Below are positions 24,101-34,217 of a stretch of 64,000 nt of DNA, piece by piece. Origin of the DNA: Diplosphaera chodatii (lineage: Eukaryota; Chlorophyta; Trebouxiophyceae; Prasiolales; Stichococcaceae); the NCBI GenBank assembly GCA_032358165.1, contig JAALGY010000015.1, positions 2,852,001 to 2,916,000 on the forward strand, read 5' to 3'. Within the stretch, counting starts at the first letter, position 1. Every line of letters starts with the position of its first letter. The position numbers were made by a program, and so were the translations under genes. The notes under the pieces were generated by a model, which was given only the letters and a program-made list of their open reading frames with translations, searched no databases and was not told the DNA's origin.

Positions 24101-25185
24101 TCGTAGTGCGAGCCAATCAGCAGTGCCGGCGCATCTGCCTCTGGACCTGCAGCACCCATTTTAAGTTTTAAAAATTTGATTTTTAAAAAAAATCCATGGC
24201 GGACAGCCCTCAAGCTGGTGGCAAGTCCACTGCGGTCAGCATGCCACCAAATAGAGGTCAATGTTGTATGCACAGATGAAGGATACTATATGCAACAACA
24301 GCAGCACTACACACATACAGGTTGGGCCAAAGAGCGCACCATCTACACGGCCATGCACATTCCCTACAGCGTCCTGCCACGTCAGCATGCCAGCTTCCCG
24401 CATCCACCGCCGGATCTGCAAACCAGGTCAGACACACCCCTCAGGATACAGCATGCAAGCATCTGTGCCCTGTGCGCAGCCTGCCCAACTGAAAGCTGCT
24501 GCACAGCCTGCACAAACCGGCGTGCTCACTGACTGCATGCACCACATTGGACCCTACGTGACTGCAAGTGCAGTGCTACAACATCCTTGGCGGTGCATCA
24601 GCAGCATGCACAGCACCCCGCAGATCTGAGACGAAGCAGGAACTCTTACAAGGGAGGCCGCACGCATGTGCGCTGGGCTGAGGAAGGTCCTGACCAGCGC
24701 ACCCTCCACATCGCTGATCTGTACAGCTATAGGCCATATCATGACTGCAATTTATTCGAAACGTTGCCATGACCATAGTCAAGATGTGCTGCTGCAGCAT
24801 AGTCAGGCTGGCTGTACCGCAGCTCAATTTGCAAGACATCACCAAGCTGCAGCAGCAGACGCACATTGCCCAGCCGCTGTATATGTTCCACCGGGTCTTG
24901 CAATAGCAGCTGGTGCAGCAGCGTGTCGTTCAAGCCGCCTGCATATGTGCTGGATAGTTGGGGTGCCTGACGATGCGCTGCTTCAGCAGGGTGCAGTGAA
25001 GCACAGGTGTGCCCGACGTGTATCCGTTCGGCTTGCTCACCTACTGGTTCTATAGCTGCCTGGGCAGCTGGAAGGCCGCACGTCAGCAGCAGGACTATCA
25101 GCCATGTCGCTGGTGTCAGTGCTGTGATTTGCCTGATGCGCCATGCTGCGGTTTGTGCAGGCCTAGCCCCACAATGGTACAGCAT
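21158..25185 (-). CDS. AAH: Allantoate amidohydrolase (allantoate deiminase)
   Basis: Minus-strand exons: 25185-24865, 24718-24650, 24415-24340, 24146-24051, 23910-23804, 23657-23578, 23335-23159, 22934-22817, 22459-22339, 22151-21974, 21764-21158 (649 residues, every phase agrees). It splits allantoate to ureidoglycine, CO2 and ammonia in purine recycling. It is an M20-fold, Mn-dependent enzyme. Visible metal-site motifs are GSHYDT and GQYDG, AFCDEEG, YVEVHMEQGP, SGAGHD and RNGGISHSP. A hydrophobic segment (ATWLIVLLLTCGLPAAQA, about 27-44) is a signal peptide, as in ER-located plant AAH. Intron 5 is GC-AG (CAG|GCAAGC). About 100 residues of Gln/Ala/Gly-rich sequence (about 490-588) are inserted before SGAGHD, where the family has a short loop. 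Ureidoglycolate amidohydrolase is the closest alternative; the YDAGQYDG motif favours AAH. Confidence 0.92.
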
Positions 25186-25996
25186 GCGCTGCGACCCAAC
25201 GTCGAAAGCTCACAGCTTGATGAGGAGCTCACAACCCTGCGGTGTACATGTCACAGTGGCATGCATGCATCACATTGCATTGCTGCTCAGTGCGCAGGCT
25301 GACCTAATGCGGCCTTCTGCTTTTGTGCAGAGTTCGTGGCAACCAGGTAGTGCACAAAAGGAATCTGAGAGCCTGAAAGGTGGTTAGCAGTACTTCATGC
25401 ATGCAGATTGGTGTTTGCGTCTACCTGCGGCTCCTGCACCTCCACGTGATGCTCAAGTCGAGCACACACCCCGCAGGTGTCCGGTGATGAACAGGTAACT
25501 TGATACGCAACTGGATGTGTCGAACATGTGACAGCAGATTTGAGACCAACACTGCTTGGTTTGCTCCACCGACGTGGTCTGTGTGAACGTGCGTCTGTTG
25601 TGCAGCACAGAACCAATATCGAAGGTGGCAGCCTCCGTGCAGAGATTGATCACTGTAACGCACAGAAGCGGATGCCGACAGTGGTACAGCGGCAACAGCA
25701 AATGCTGCGGTCTGCGGCTTGTTCGTTAGCAAACATGGCTTGCAATGTGTGACAAACTATGACTCATCAGTGCAACTGGGGCCACTGAAGGACTCCTGCA
25801 CCACTGCATCTTTGGGGAGGCTTCTGCATGTTGTCACTGGGGATGGCTCACACGCTGTCTGCCGCGTTGCTTACACCAGCAACTGCATGTGCTGAACCCA
25901 AACCACAACAGCTAGCGCTGATCACAGCAGCGATGAGGTGCTAGTTCCAATAAGCCGATGCCTCTACAACAGAGCATCTAGCCGCCAGGCGTGGCG
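25186..25996. other. Intergenic region between AAH and arabinosyltransferase genes
   Basis: About 0.8 kb; both flanking genes are on the minus strand. On that strand a TGTAAG occurs near 25868-25873, about 125 bases past the arabinosyltransferase stop, and could be its TGTAA-type polyadenylation signal. The part near 25186 should hold the AAH promoter. No coding exon seen. Confidence 0.35.
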
Positions 25997-28900
25997 TCAC
26001 TGGGCATCCTTCATCTCCGCCACGGCCACCGTCGACTTGCCGAAGGTCTTGCCGTCCCACAGCTGCTTCGCCACGTGCGTGTCGATGTAGTCGTTCCAGC
26101 CGGGGATGCTGTCCGTCGCCTCGTTGATGGCGTCGATCAGCTTGCGCACCAGGTCGTTTTTGGTTTCTGCAGGACATACAGCATATTGACGGTTGTGCCT
26201 TTACTGACGTTACTCACAACAGCAAGCGATCAGGTGCTGCGCATTGCGCCATTGGCACAGCCATTCGTCATCATCTGCAGGTGTCATGGTTTGTGCCAGG
26301 CTTTCGATTGGAAGGCGGGACGCACTCTCTGGCGGCATCTTCAGGTGCCTGTCGACAGGCCGCCCGCTCCAGGCGCGCTTGTCAAAGTGCCAAGCACCAA
26401 CCTGCAGGCGGCACAGGGCAATATACCAACATGTCAACACCGAGGTGTTGTGAGCGACAGCACGCAGCATGCCCCATCCATGGCATCAGACTACTCAGGC
26501 AAGACGTCTGTAAGCATGCCGCCGCCGATCAATAGCGAACCTTGCCGGGCGTGAACACTCCCTCCAGTGTGTAATCGTCACCATAGGTGTAGTGCAGGAT
26601 GTAGTAGGGGTCCAGCTCTGCGTCACAGCAATACTGGGTGGGCTGAATGCAGCGCATAAAGAAATGCAGTGATGTGCTGTGCAACCCTGGCAACCTTGCT
26701 AAGATTCACAAGCGTACGTATCACGCCTGTGCAGACACACGCAAAGCTCAGAAAGAACCAGCAGGCACGGGAAACTAGGGTGGTGGCGCATGCGCACCGG
26801 TGTCCCAGGGCGGCTGCGCCATCATCTTCTTGTGCAGGTCGATGCGCTCGATGCCCGCGTTGTAGCACGCCAACGTGAACGCATACATCTCCTGCAGATG
26901 CAAATACAACGGAGCTCAGGGTTGAAGTCCCTCATTCACATCGCCATTGCGGTTTGCTCCGAGGAGGCCGCACAGAATGGACCAGCAACCTCTCCACAGC
27001 CTGACAGCAGGTTGATCAGCCTGGTGGCTGAGACTCATGGTGGGGAACGGCATCATGATACAGCTTTTAGGGTTTAGGGTTAGCGCACCTGCACCCAGCC
27101 CCACTCTTTGTTGGCCTCCTTGTCCAGGAAGATCGCCAGGCTGAGGTTCATCCACAGCGGCGCGACCTTGCCCAGGTCGTCAAACGCCATCATCGTCGGC
27201 GCGTTGCCTGTGAGACGCACAGAAGGTTGCCTGATGCACACATCATTGCCCGACTGTGCTGTTCATGAGCTCACGCTTCCTTGCTCCTCCACATGCTAGT
27301 TGACGAGGCACATGCAGCAAGCAGCTTCAGGCATGAGCAGCTGTAGCATCCGCTGCAGGAATTGGCAAGGCTTGAACCCTACAACAGCCTGGACGCTTCC
27401 AAAAGCGCACCAATGGGCGCGATGCTCTCCGCCTGCTTTAGCGTCAGCTTGCCCGTAAACTTTTCGGTGATGGGCAGGTACTCCTTCTTCGAAGGTTCTG
27501 CAAATGGCAGGAACGTGGTCAGGTATCAACACGGTCAGCTGTCAAATTGTTCAGTTGGCGTTTCAATCCTGGTATACCGGAGAGGGCAGGGCTGCTGCTG
27601 CCACGATGTGTAACCATCCGACAGTGCATGGTGCGCCACATCCAGCGACCCAGCATTTGCCGTCATCCCCACAACGATTTGACCAGAAAAACACCCACGG
27701 CTTCCTTACGTTCACCTATGTAGAAGAAGGGGAAGGCGGCGGGGCGGCGGCCCTTCATTAGATTGGGCATCGGCCGCAGCCAGATGTGGTCCGGCTCCGA
27801 CATCAGGATGTACTTCTCCTTGATCTTCGCCCTGCAGCAACATCAGTATCAGCACATAGACAGTGTGTCTTGGCATGTATGTTCTGAGGGCCTCACAAGT
27901 GGCCCCTGCTTGTACGTCCGGCAGGTTGACAGCCAGCGTCATGAACAGATGGACCGCAGGGCATCCCCGAATCCTTCGAGGGATGCGCACTTGCTGGTCC
28001 ACTGCACGAAGGCGTAGGGGCGGTTGATGACGACATAGCCGCCGTTGTTGTGCTTCTCCTTGGGCAGCGGGTCCGCTACGAAGGTGGGGATCTCATCCAT
28101 CAGGTCATCCGCCTTGCCGCTGTGCAGCACCCGCGTGAAGCCACCCTGCAGCAGCACGTGCACCGTGAGATGACCTGCGGCTACATGTGCACTCTGGTGT
28201 TCGTAGCTCGGATGTTGCTGTGCAGTCTGTTCAGTTGGAGCATCAGGCTGATGCCAGCTGCTATGTCCTACGAAAGGGCAGACCGTCGAATTGCGTGCCC
28301 GCGTGCAGGACAGGCCTCATCTGCACACAGTGTGGGGAGGGCTGACGGGATACAGTGCTAAGGGGATACAGACTTCAGGATATGTTGTCAGCAAGCCCCT
28401 TACCATCTGGCACTTGCCCCGCGCCATGCAGGCCTTCTTGACCTTCAGGAAGTGGTAGTAGCCGACGCGCGACTGCCAGTGCGTCGCCGACCCGTCCGCC
28501 GTGATGACCGTGTGGAAGGACCGGTCCTCATTGGGATCCTGCAGCATCGGCAGGCTTTAACAATTAACAATTTCAGCTACCACCACAGCCGACAAACCTG
28601 CTGTAGTGAGGTGATCGGCGCATGCAGCATGACCAGGTCATTGCCTTCAGGCCGGCACAGTGCTTTGGGTAGTATAGGGCGGCCTGCAGTATCACTGACC
28701 TCAGGGGGGATGTTGTCGTCGTCCTTGGGGCCCACGAAGCCGGCTGTCCAGGGCACCAGCGGCCCCTGGTTCGGTACCACCGCGTCTGGATGTGCCTGGT
28801 GCAATACTCAATCGGGTGGTATTAGTTTTAGCTACAGTCAGCTGCACATCACGGTCAGCACACTTGTGTTTGATGCTGGCGTGGACAATGGCTCTCAGTA

Positions 28901-30621
28901 CATGCTGCTGTTTAGTTCACTGAGGTTTGTCTTCTGTCGAATAGACACTCACCAGATGCTTCAGCCAACACTCCCTGCAGCACAGCACATGGCCGCTTCA
29001 GTAGCACTGCACGAGACTAACTGCCACTATTACTAGGCACCTGCTACTTTACGCAGGTATAGCATGGAGTCTCACACATTCATAGCAGACTGCTCTCACT
29101 TGTAGTGGTCTTTGCACCCTGCGCTGTCCCCGCACCACACCCACACTGCATCGCACCACACTCCTCAGTTGCAGCGCGCGACGCCAGATTGACAGACTCA
29201 AGACCGGGCCCTGGACCCAGGCCATATTGCAGCTGTGCTCAACCATCTGCTGAACCTGTGCATGCTGTCAGAGGGGGCTGCGCTGCAATCACCGTTGCAG
29301 CTGGGGTCGTTGTCCGTCTTGGGCTTGTACTCCCGGCACTGCCGGCAGCACTCCCCCGCATCATCTACCCGATTCTGCGTCCCCCACCGCACAGGGTCCC
29401 CAAATGTGAAGCTGCGCGCAGCGGGCATGCCAGTCAGGGGGTGGACAGTGGCCGTGTCAGCAGCTGGTCCATATTGTGCAGCGTGTCAAACGTTGCGATG
29501 CTGCAGCTGCCAGAAGTGGTCATGCTCTGTGAGGTTGCATCCAGCGGCACCTCAGCACCGGCCATGACACTGTGGCAGTGCTTACTCTGTGTGCGGCGAC
29601 ACGTTGCACGCCTCTGGCAGGCTGGCAAACTCGCCCAGCTCCTTTTTGTCAGACCCGCTGCCGGTGCCGCCGCTGCCTGATGTGCCGCCACCAGCGGTGA
29701 TGATGCTGCCGGCGCCGACCTGCGCCGCCTTGGTGGCGGCGGCGCCGCTGCTGTGGTCCGCCTCCTGCCCACTGCTGTCGCTGCCGCTGCCGCTGGCGCT
29801 GCTGCTGCCGCTGCTGCTGCCGCTGCCGCTGCCGCCGCTGTCTAGGCCATGGTCGACCCGCGAGCCGACCTGCGCTGCCTTCGTTGCAGCCGCGCCGCTG
29901 GCTGCCTGGGCATCTGGCCGGTGCCCGCTGCCTCTGACGTCATCCAGTGCCCGCAGGGAGTGCCGCTGCGGGTTGTGCCGCAGCCCCAGGCTCTCTGCAT
30001 TGCGAGGACTGCGGTATCAGCAAGTGCCGCATGCCTGCGCTATCACCATGCTGTCTGGCACCTCGCAGTACAGTGTGGAGCGGAGGTACGCGACGCAGTT
30101 CGTATCACGAGGGCGCAGCACGGCGGTGCATGCGATCATGCTGCACTTGCCGCTCGTGTAAGATGCCAGCCATGCAGGAGTGCCAGTTTCAGCACCCGTT
30201 TGAACAGCTGCAGCCTCATCATATAGGCAGCATAGCACTCAAGGCTGGCAGTGGACTGCCGCAGGCCCAATATCTGCAGAAATGCCAGTGAGGGGCAGCA
30301 TGCGTTTCTGATGGGATCTCGGGACCGCTCACCAGCGCCCAGCTCCGAGGCCAGCTTCCAGGTGTCTCTCCAGCTGCCACTCCCTGTAGTGACTGCTCCT
30401 GCTCCTGCGCCCGTAGCCCCCTGGTGCTGCTGCAGCACCAGCTGGCCCAGCGACTGCACGGAGACGTATGTTACCAAGCCTGCGCCCAACGCCGAGACGA
30501 TCGCCAGCAGGCGGGCAGCCCCAAGCCCGTTGCCTGCGGCAGGCTTCCGACGAGGCCCACGCATGGCGTACAACGCGCCAACGGGTTGTGCCGCTCTCGA
30601 GCGCATCGATTTCGTTGCCAT
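25997..30621 (-). CDS. Hydroxyproline O-arabinosyltransferase-like, type II membrane protein
   Basis: Fifteen minus-strand exons: 30621-30333, 29994-29586, 29411-29293, 29145-29100, 28974-28953, 28795-28700, 28538-28404, 28145-27991, 27831-27716, 27497-27411, 27207-27089, 26891-26798, 26617-26541, 26401-26326, 26166-25997 (669 residues, phases all agree). Residues about 36-58 are a signal anchor. A Ser/Gly-rich stem follows with SGAAATKAAQVG present twice, then a Cys-rich PAN-like module (EACNVSPHTD, ECCRQCREY, SCNVWVWCGD, KECWLKHL). The GT domain starts about 328: FHTVITADG, HWQSRVGYYHF, GGFTRVLHSG, DDLMDEIPTFV, NRPYAFVQW, LMSEPDHIWL (DxH-like metal motif), LWMNLSLA, MAQPPWDTE, LHYTYG, WHFDKRAW. 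These match the HPAT family, which adds arabinose to hydroxyproline of secreted glycoproteins in the Golgi. Exon 5 is only 22 bases. Confidence 0.92.
27065..27081 (+). repeat. Interstitial telomere-type repeat (TTTAGGG x2 plus TTA)
   Basis: TTTAGGGTTTAGGGTTA lies in the intron between exons 11 and 12 of the arabinosyltransferase gene. It starts two bases inside the six-base donor GTGCGC region on the minus strand, where it reads as TAACCCTAAACCCTAAA. TTTAGGG is the plant and Chlorella telomere unit. Confidence 0.8.
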
Positions 30622-30877
30622 TCGGGCTGTCAGACAAGTCAGACAGGCAAGTCCCTGCTACATCGCAAGAGGATTTGCCTCAGCATTGTATCGAAAGCCT
30701 TCACCTATCAAGTGTGCAGGGACACTGTTCTCCTGATTGCAGCTATTCTGGGACGTTGGTCAAGGCTGACAGACCAGAGCCAAATTGTTCTGTTCGCTCT
30801 AGCACGCTGTTTTGCAAGCACGTCCACAGGCAAGGCGCGTATGGTGCTGCTGTGACAGCTTTCAGCAGCCTGATGCG
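30622..30877. promoter_or_regulatory. Compact bidirectional promoter region
   Basis: Only 256 bases separate the start codons of the arabinosyltransferase gene (-) and the GPI8 gene (+). Both promoters and both 5' leaders must fit here, so shared control is likely. No known element is certain by eye. The inference rests on spacing and direction. Confidence 0.5.
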
Positions 30878-33717
30878 ATGAGTAGGAGATGCACTTCCTC
30901 TCCAGCAGCGATGGCTGTGCTATGCCTGCTGGTCGCCGCTGCATCACCTACAGCTAGTGGATCTTTAAGCGCTGCAGCGGCTAGCGACCACACCAGCAAC
31001 TGGGCGGTGATTCTGTCTACGTCGCGCTACTGGTTCAACTACCGCCACATCTCCGACGCCCTCACCTTTTACCACATCTGCCGCAGGTCCGGCATTTTCT
31101 GAATAGCAGGCACTGATGTGCAGAGTCTGTGCTGGCCTAACAATGCATGTACATCCGCCTTGATGAGACACGGGTGGAACGTCTCATGTATAGGTTGGGC
31201 ATCCCCGACAGCAACATCATCCTCATGCTGCCGGATGATATGGCATGCAACCCGCGCAACCCGCATCCAGGCCAGGCAAGCCCTCCCGGGCTGCTGTCCT
31301 GCACGTGCACCCCACCACTTCGCAAGCCCTGCAACGTTGCTGACCTTCACTCCAGGTGCACACCCTGCTGTGGCGTCCGCACACCTTCATGCAGCTGCAG
31401 ATTGCAATGGTGCAGGCAGCGGCGATCTTGGATGCTGTCGACAGGTGTTCAACAATAAGGACCATGGGGAGAATCTGTACGGCGAGGCGGTTGAGGTGGA
31501 CTACCGCGGCTACGAGGTCACCGCCGAGAACTTCCTGCGCGTGCTGACAGGTCTGAGATGTGACGGCCTGTGTGCAAACTCAACATGGGGGCAAGCAACG
31601 GCAGCAGCGCAGCAGCCCCCTCTTGCATGCAGTCCGATGGCAGTGCTTACACATGACGGACGGGATGTTGCAATTGCCCCATCCGCATGAGTCAGCAGTG
31701 GCCTGTCAAGCATGCAGGGCTGCTGGGAAGTGCATCACACTTTGCACTAGGACCGAACTGTCACCTGGCCTTACCAGCATGCCATCGCCTGCAATTGCAG
31801 GCCGCCACGCGCCGGCGGTGCCTCGCAGCAAGCGGCTGCTGTCGGACGCGGGGAGCAACGTGCTGGTGTACCTGGCGGGCCACGGCGGCGACGACTTCAT
31901 GAAATTCCAGGACCAGGAGGAGATCATGGGGCAGGTGTGCACCGGGGGGCCCCTCCCTGTAGTGATTGACTCTGCAGTGTTGTGGCTGTTGGAGACTCTG
32001 ACCATGAAGATGTTGGATGGCATCTCCCAGTGCACATGAGTGGAAGCAACACCAGGAGCCCTAGCCAGCATGATGAGCCTGCATAGCACGTGTTCTTTGC
32101 TGCATCTGCCCTGGTGCTTCAACAGTGTTGCGTCCATGGGCTCATTGTGCCATTCCCAAGAGGCAACAGGCGTATTCACACAAGGGCGCTTGAAGACGAT
32201 GTTGCTGAGTGGCACTGTCAGGGTGTGTAGTGGATTTCGCAGGACATCGCAGATGCGATCGCGCAGATGCACGAGAAGGCGCGCTACCGGCAGCTGCTGC
32301 TCTTCGTGGAGACATGCGAGGCGGAGACGCTGACCGACCGCATGTACTCGCCCAACGTGCTGACCATCGCCACCAGCAAGCTCGGTGCGTGCTTTATTCA
32401 CTGTTGCATCTACATCTGTGAGATTGCACGGCAACAAATGCGCTGGAATGGGACGGCATCGAATGCTGAAGTGCTGGAATGGCCTCACCTTTGCATGCCT
32501 GACCATCCTGCTCACAGGCTTCATACACGACATACAGATGCATCTGTCAGGGCCCAAAGCCTGTGGACAGCCCTGCTGTACACGATCCCGCTAGTCCCTG
32601 CACTGCATCAGGAGGTCCACTGGCAGGCTCCCGATGCCAATGGTACTGTAATAAGTGGGGTTCGCACATGCGCAGGCGAGAAGAGCTACTCGCACCACAC
32701 CGACTCGGACGTGGGCCTCACCGTCACGGATCGCGTCACATACCATGGCCTGCAGTGGTTCAACCGTGTCGGCGCCACCTCCAACGCCACGCTGCAAGAG
32801 TTCCTGGACTATGTCGGGTGCACTCCTGGGCAGGGTTGCTTCGATGAGTGTCAACCAAACCAGTGTGGCAAGGGCGCCATGACACTGCCTATTGTGCTGT
32901 GCTGCGGAGGTCTAGCGTTATATCAGGCTGCATCTGTTTGGACATCAATGGTTGATCAAGACGGCACACGTTCGTCCAAGGTGCTGCGGTGTAGTAGCAT
33001 GACCTGATGCCATGCTGCAGCGTACCTCAACTGATGCTGCACTGTTGTGCAGCGTTTGTTGCTGAATCCTTGCGGCATGGCATCTGCACTGCACGACACT
33101 TCAGAGAGCTTCTCGAAGGGCAGAAGCCCAACATCCACTTCTGCAACGCGGAACCAGCATGGTGATCTTTACGATGGCAGGAGCAAGGACCTGGACTCCA
33201 CGCTGGTGTGCAGCGCCCGGCACTTCCCGCGGCAGGCCAGCGAAGTCCGCGTCACGGACTTTTTCGGCAGCGTGCCCCGAGTGGCCGCCTCAGCGCCTGG
33301 TCTAGGTGATGTACATTTGTATGTCCCCTGCCTGGTCTCCTTTGAACGTGCAGCAACATCGCCTGACACTGAGACATGACTGGGTGACTGCTCCTGACAG
33401 ACAGTGAATGCACAACTGCAGGAGCAGGCGTGACAGCAGCAGACAGTACCGCAGCAGCAGCAGCAGCAGCAGCAGCAGGCACCGGAGGCAATGCCGCAGC
33501 AGCACACGAGACAGCAGCACCGTCGCCGGACGTCAGTGCAAGCGACGGTTGTGACGCCGTGAATGACGTCAAGGAGCAGCTGCAGCCGCCAGCGCTGGGG
33601 TTGGCAAACGGCTGGCCGGCGCAGCAGAGGGAACAGGCAGACGTCCCGCTGCTGCTGGCGCTGTTGCTGGCTGCAGCGACGGCGGCTGCGGCCTCCCGCT
33701 GGGGGCAGCAGAAGTGA
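30878..33717 (+). CDS. GPI8: GPI-anchor transamidase catalytic subunit (GPI8/PIG-K)
   Basis: Exons: 30878-31086, 31194-31275, 31445-31550, 31801-31934, 32243-32384, 32676-32817, 33181-33299, 33422-33717 (409 residues, phases agree). A C13 (legumain-like) cysteine peptidase of the ER membrane complex that swaps a C-terminal signal for a GPI anchor. Motifs: [56 protein letters not shown], catalytic His in YLAGHGGDD (about 160) and catalytic Cys in [11 protein letters not shown] (about 202; the family usually has DTCQA), then [11 protein letters not shown] and [10 protein letters not shown] signal peptide ([17 protein letters not shown]) precedes it. The last exon has an alanine repeat, a low-complexity linker and a hydrophobic tail ([16 protein letters not shown]), as expected for a type I membrane protein. 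Intron 2 is GC-AG (CAG|GCAAGC). The start could be ATG 30911. Confidence 0.95.
33443..33478 (+). repeat. GCA trinucleotide microsatellite (polyalanine)
   Basis: A run of GCA codons in the last GPI8 exon codes for nine or more alanines. In-frame length change would be tolerated. Confidence 0.7.
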
Positions 33718-34217
33718 CCGTTGGGGTAACGGCCAAACAGGCAGCCAGTCAGCTGGCGTGTGCGACAGGTGGCATTAGCCTTCGGCGCATCACGGAAGAT
33801 CTTCAACAGCAGCTGCACAAGGTGGGTCCGCAGCTGCAGCAGACTCAAGCTCCCCTATGTGCTGTTGCACGCCTGATGCCAGGTCAGTCTTCATGCGAGA
33901 TTGATCATCCTATGATCTTTCTGCTGGGAGTTGCAGGTGTGGGGCACAGCGGACATCAGCAGTGGTCTGCTGGCCAGGGTGGCCAGATTTGAGTATCACA
34001 GCGGGTGGTACTGGTTTCGTGGACAAATCAGCTACGAGCTGCACAGCCATATCAGATGTGTCCCATGCATGTATAGGGCTGCTGGAAGCATCAGGATATG
34101 TTCCTGAGTCTCTGGGATCGTGTCGTGGCATGTACAAAAGGCGATGTTTAGCAACGTTGCGATACCAGATCCAAGCGCACATATGCACATGAGCAAACAC
34201 CTCGTAGCGATCGACCA
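33718..34217. other. Intergenic region, GPI8 3' / LanC-like 5'
   Basis: Half a kilobase between two plus-strand genes. Open frames of up to 90-150 codons occur on both strands but overlap and carry no motif. I see no exon here. Confidence 0.35.

Noticed and set aside
33714..33992. 92-codon frame just after GPI8
   Set aside because: No motif, overlapped by a longer antisense frame, and starts at the GPI8 stop; treated as spacer.
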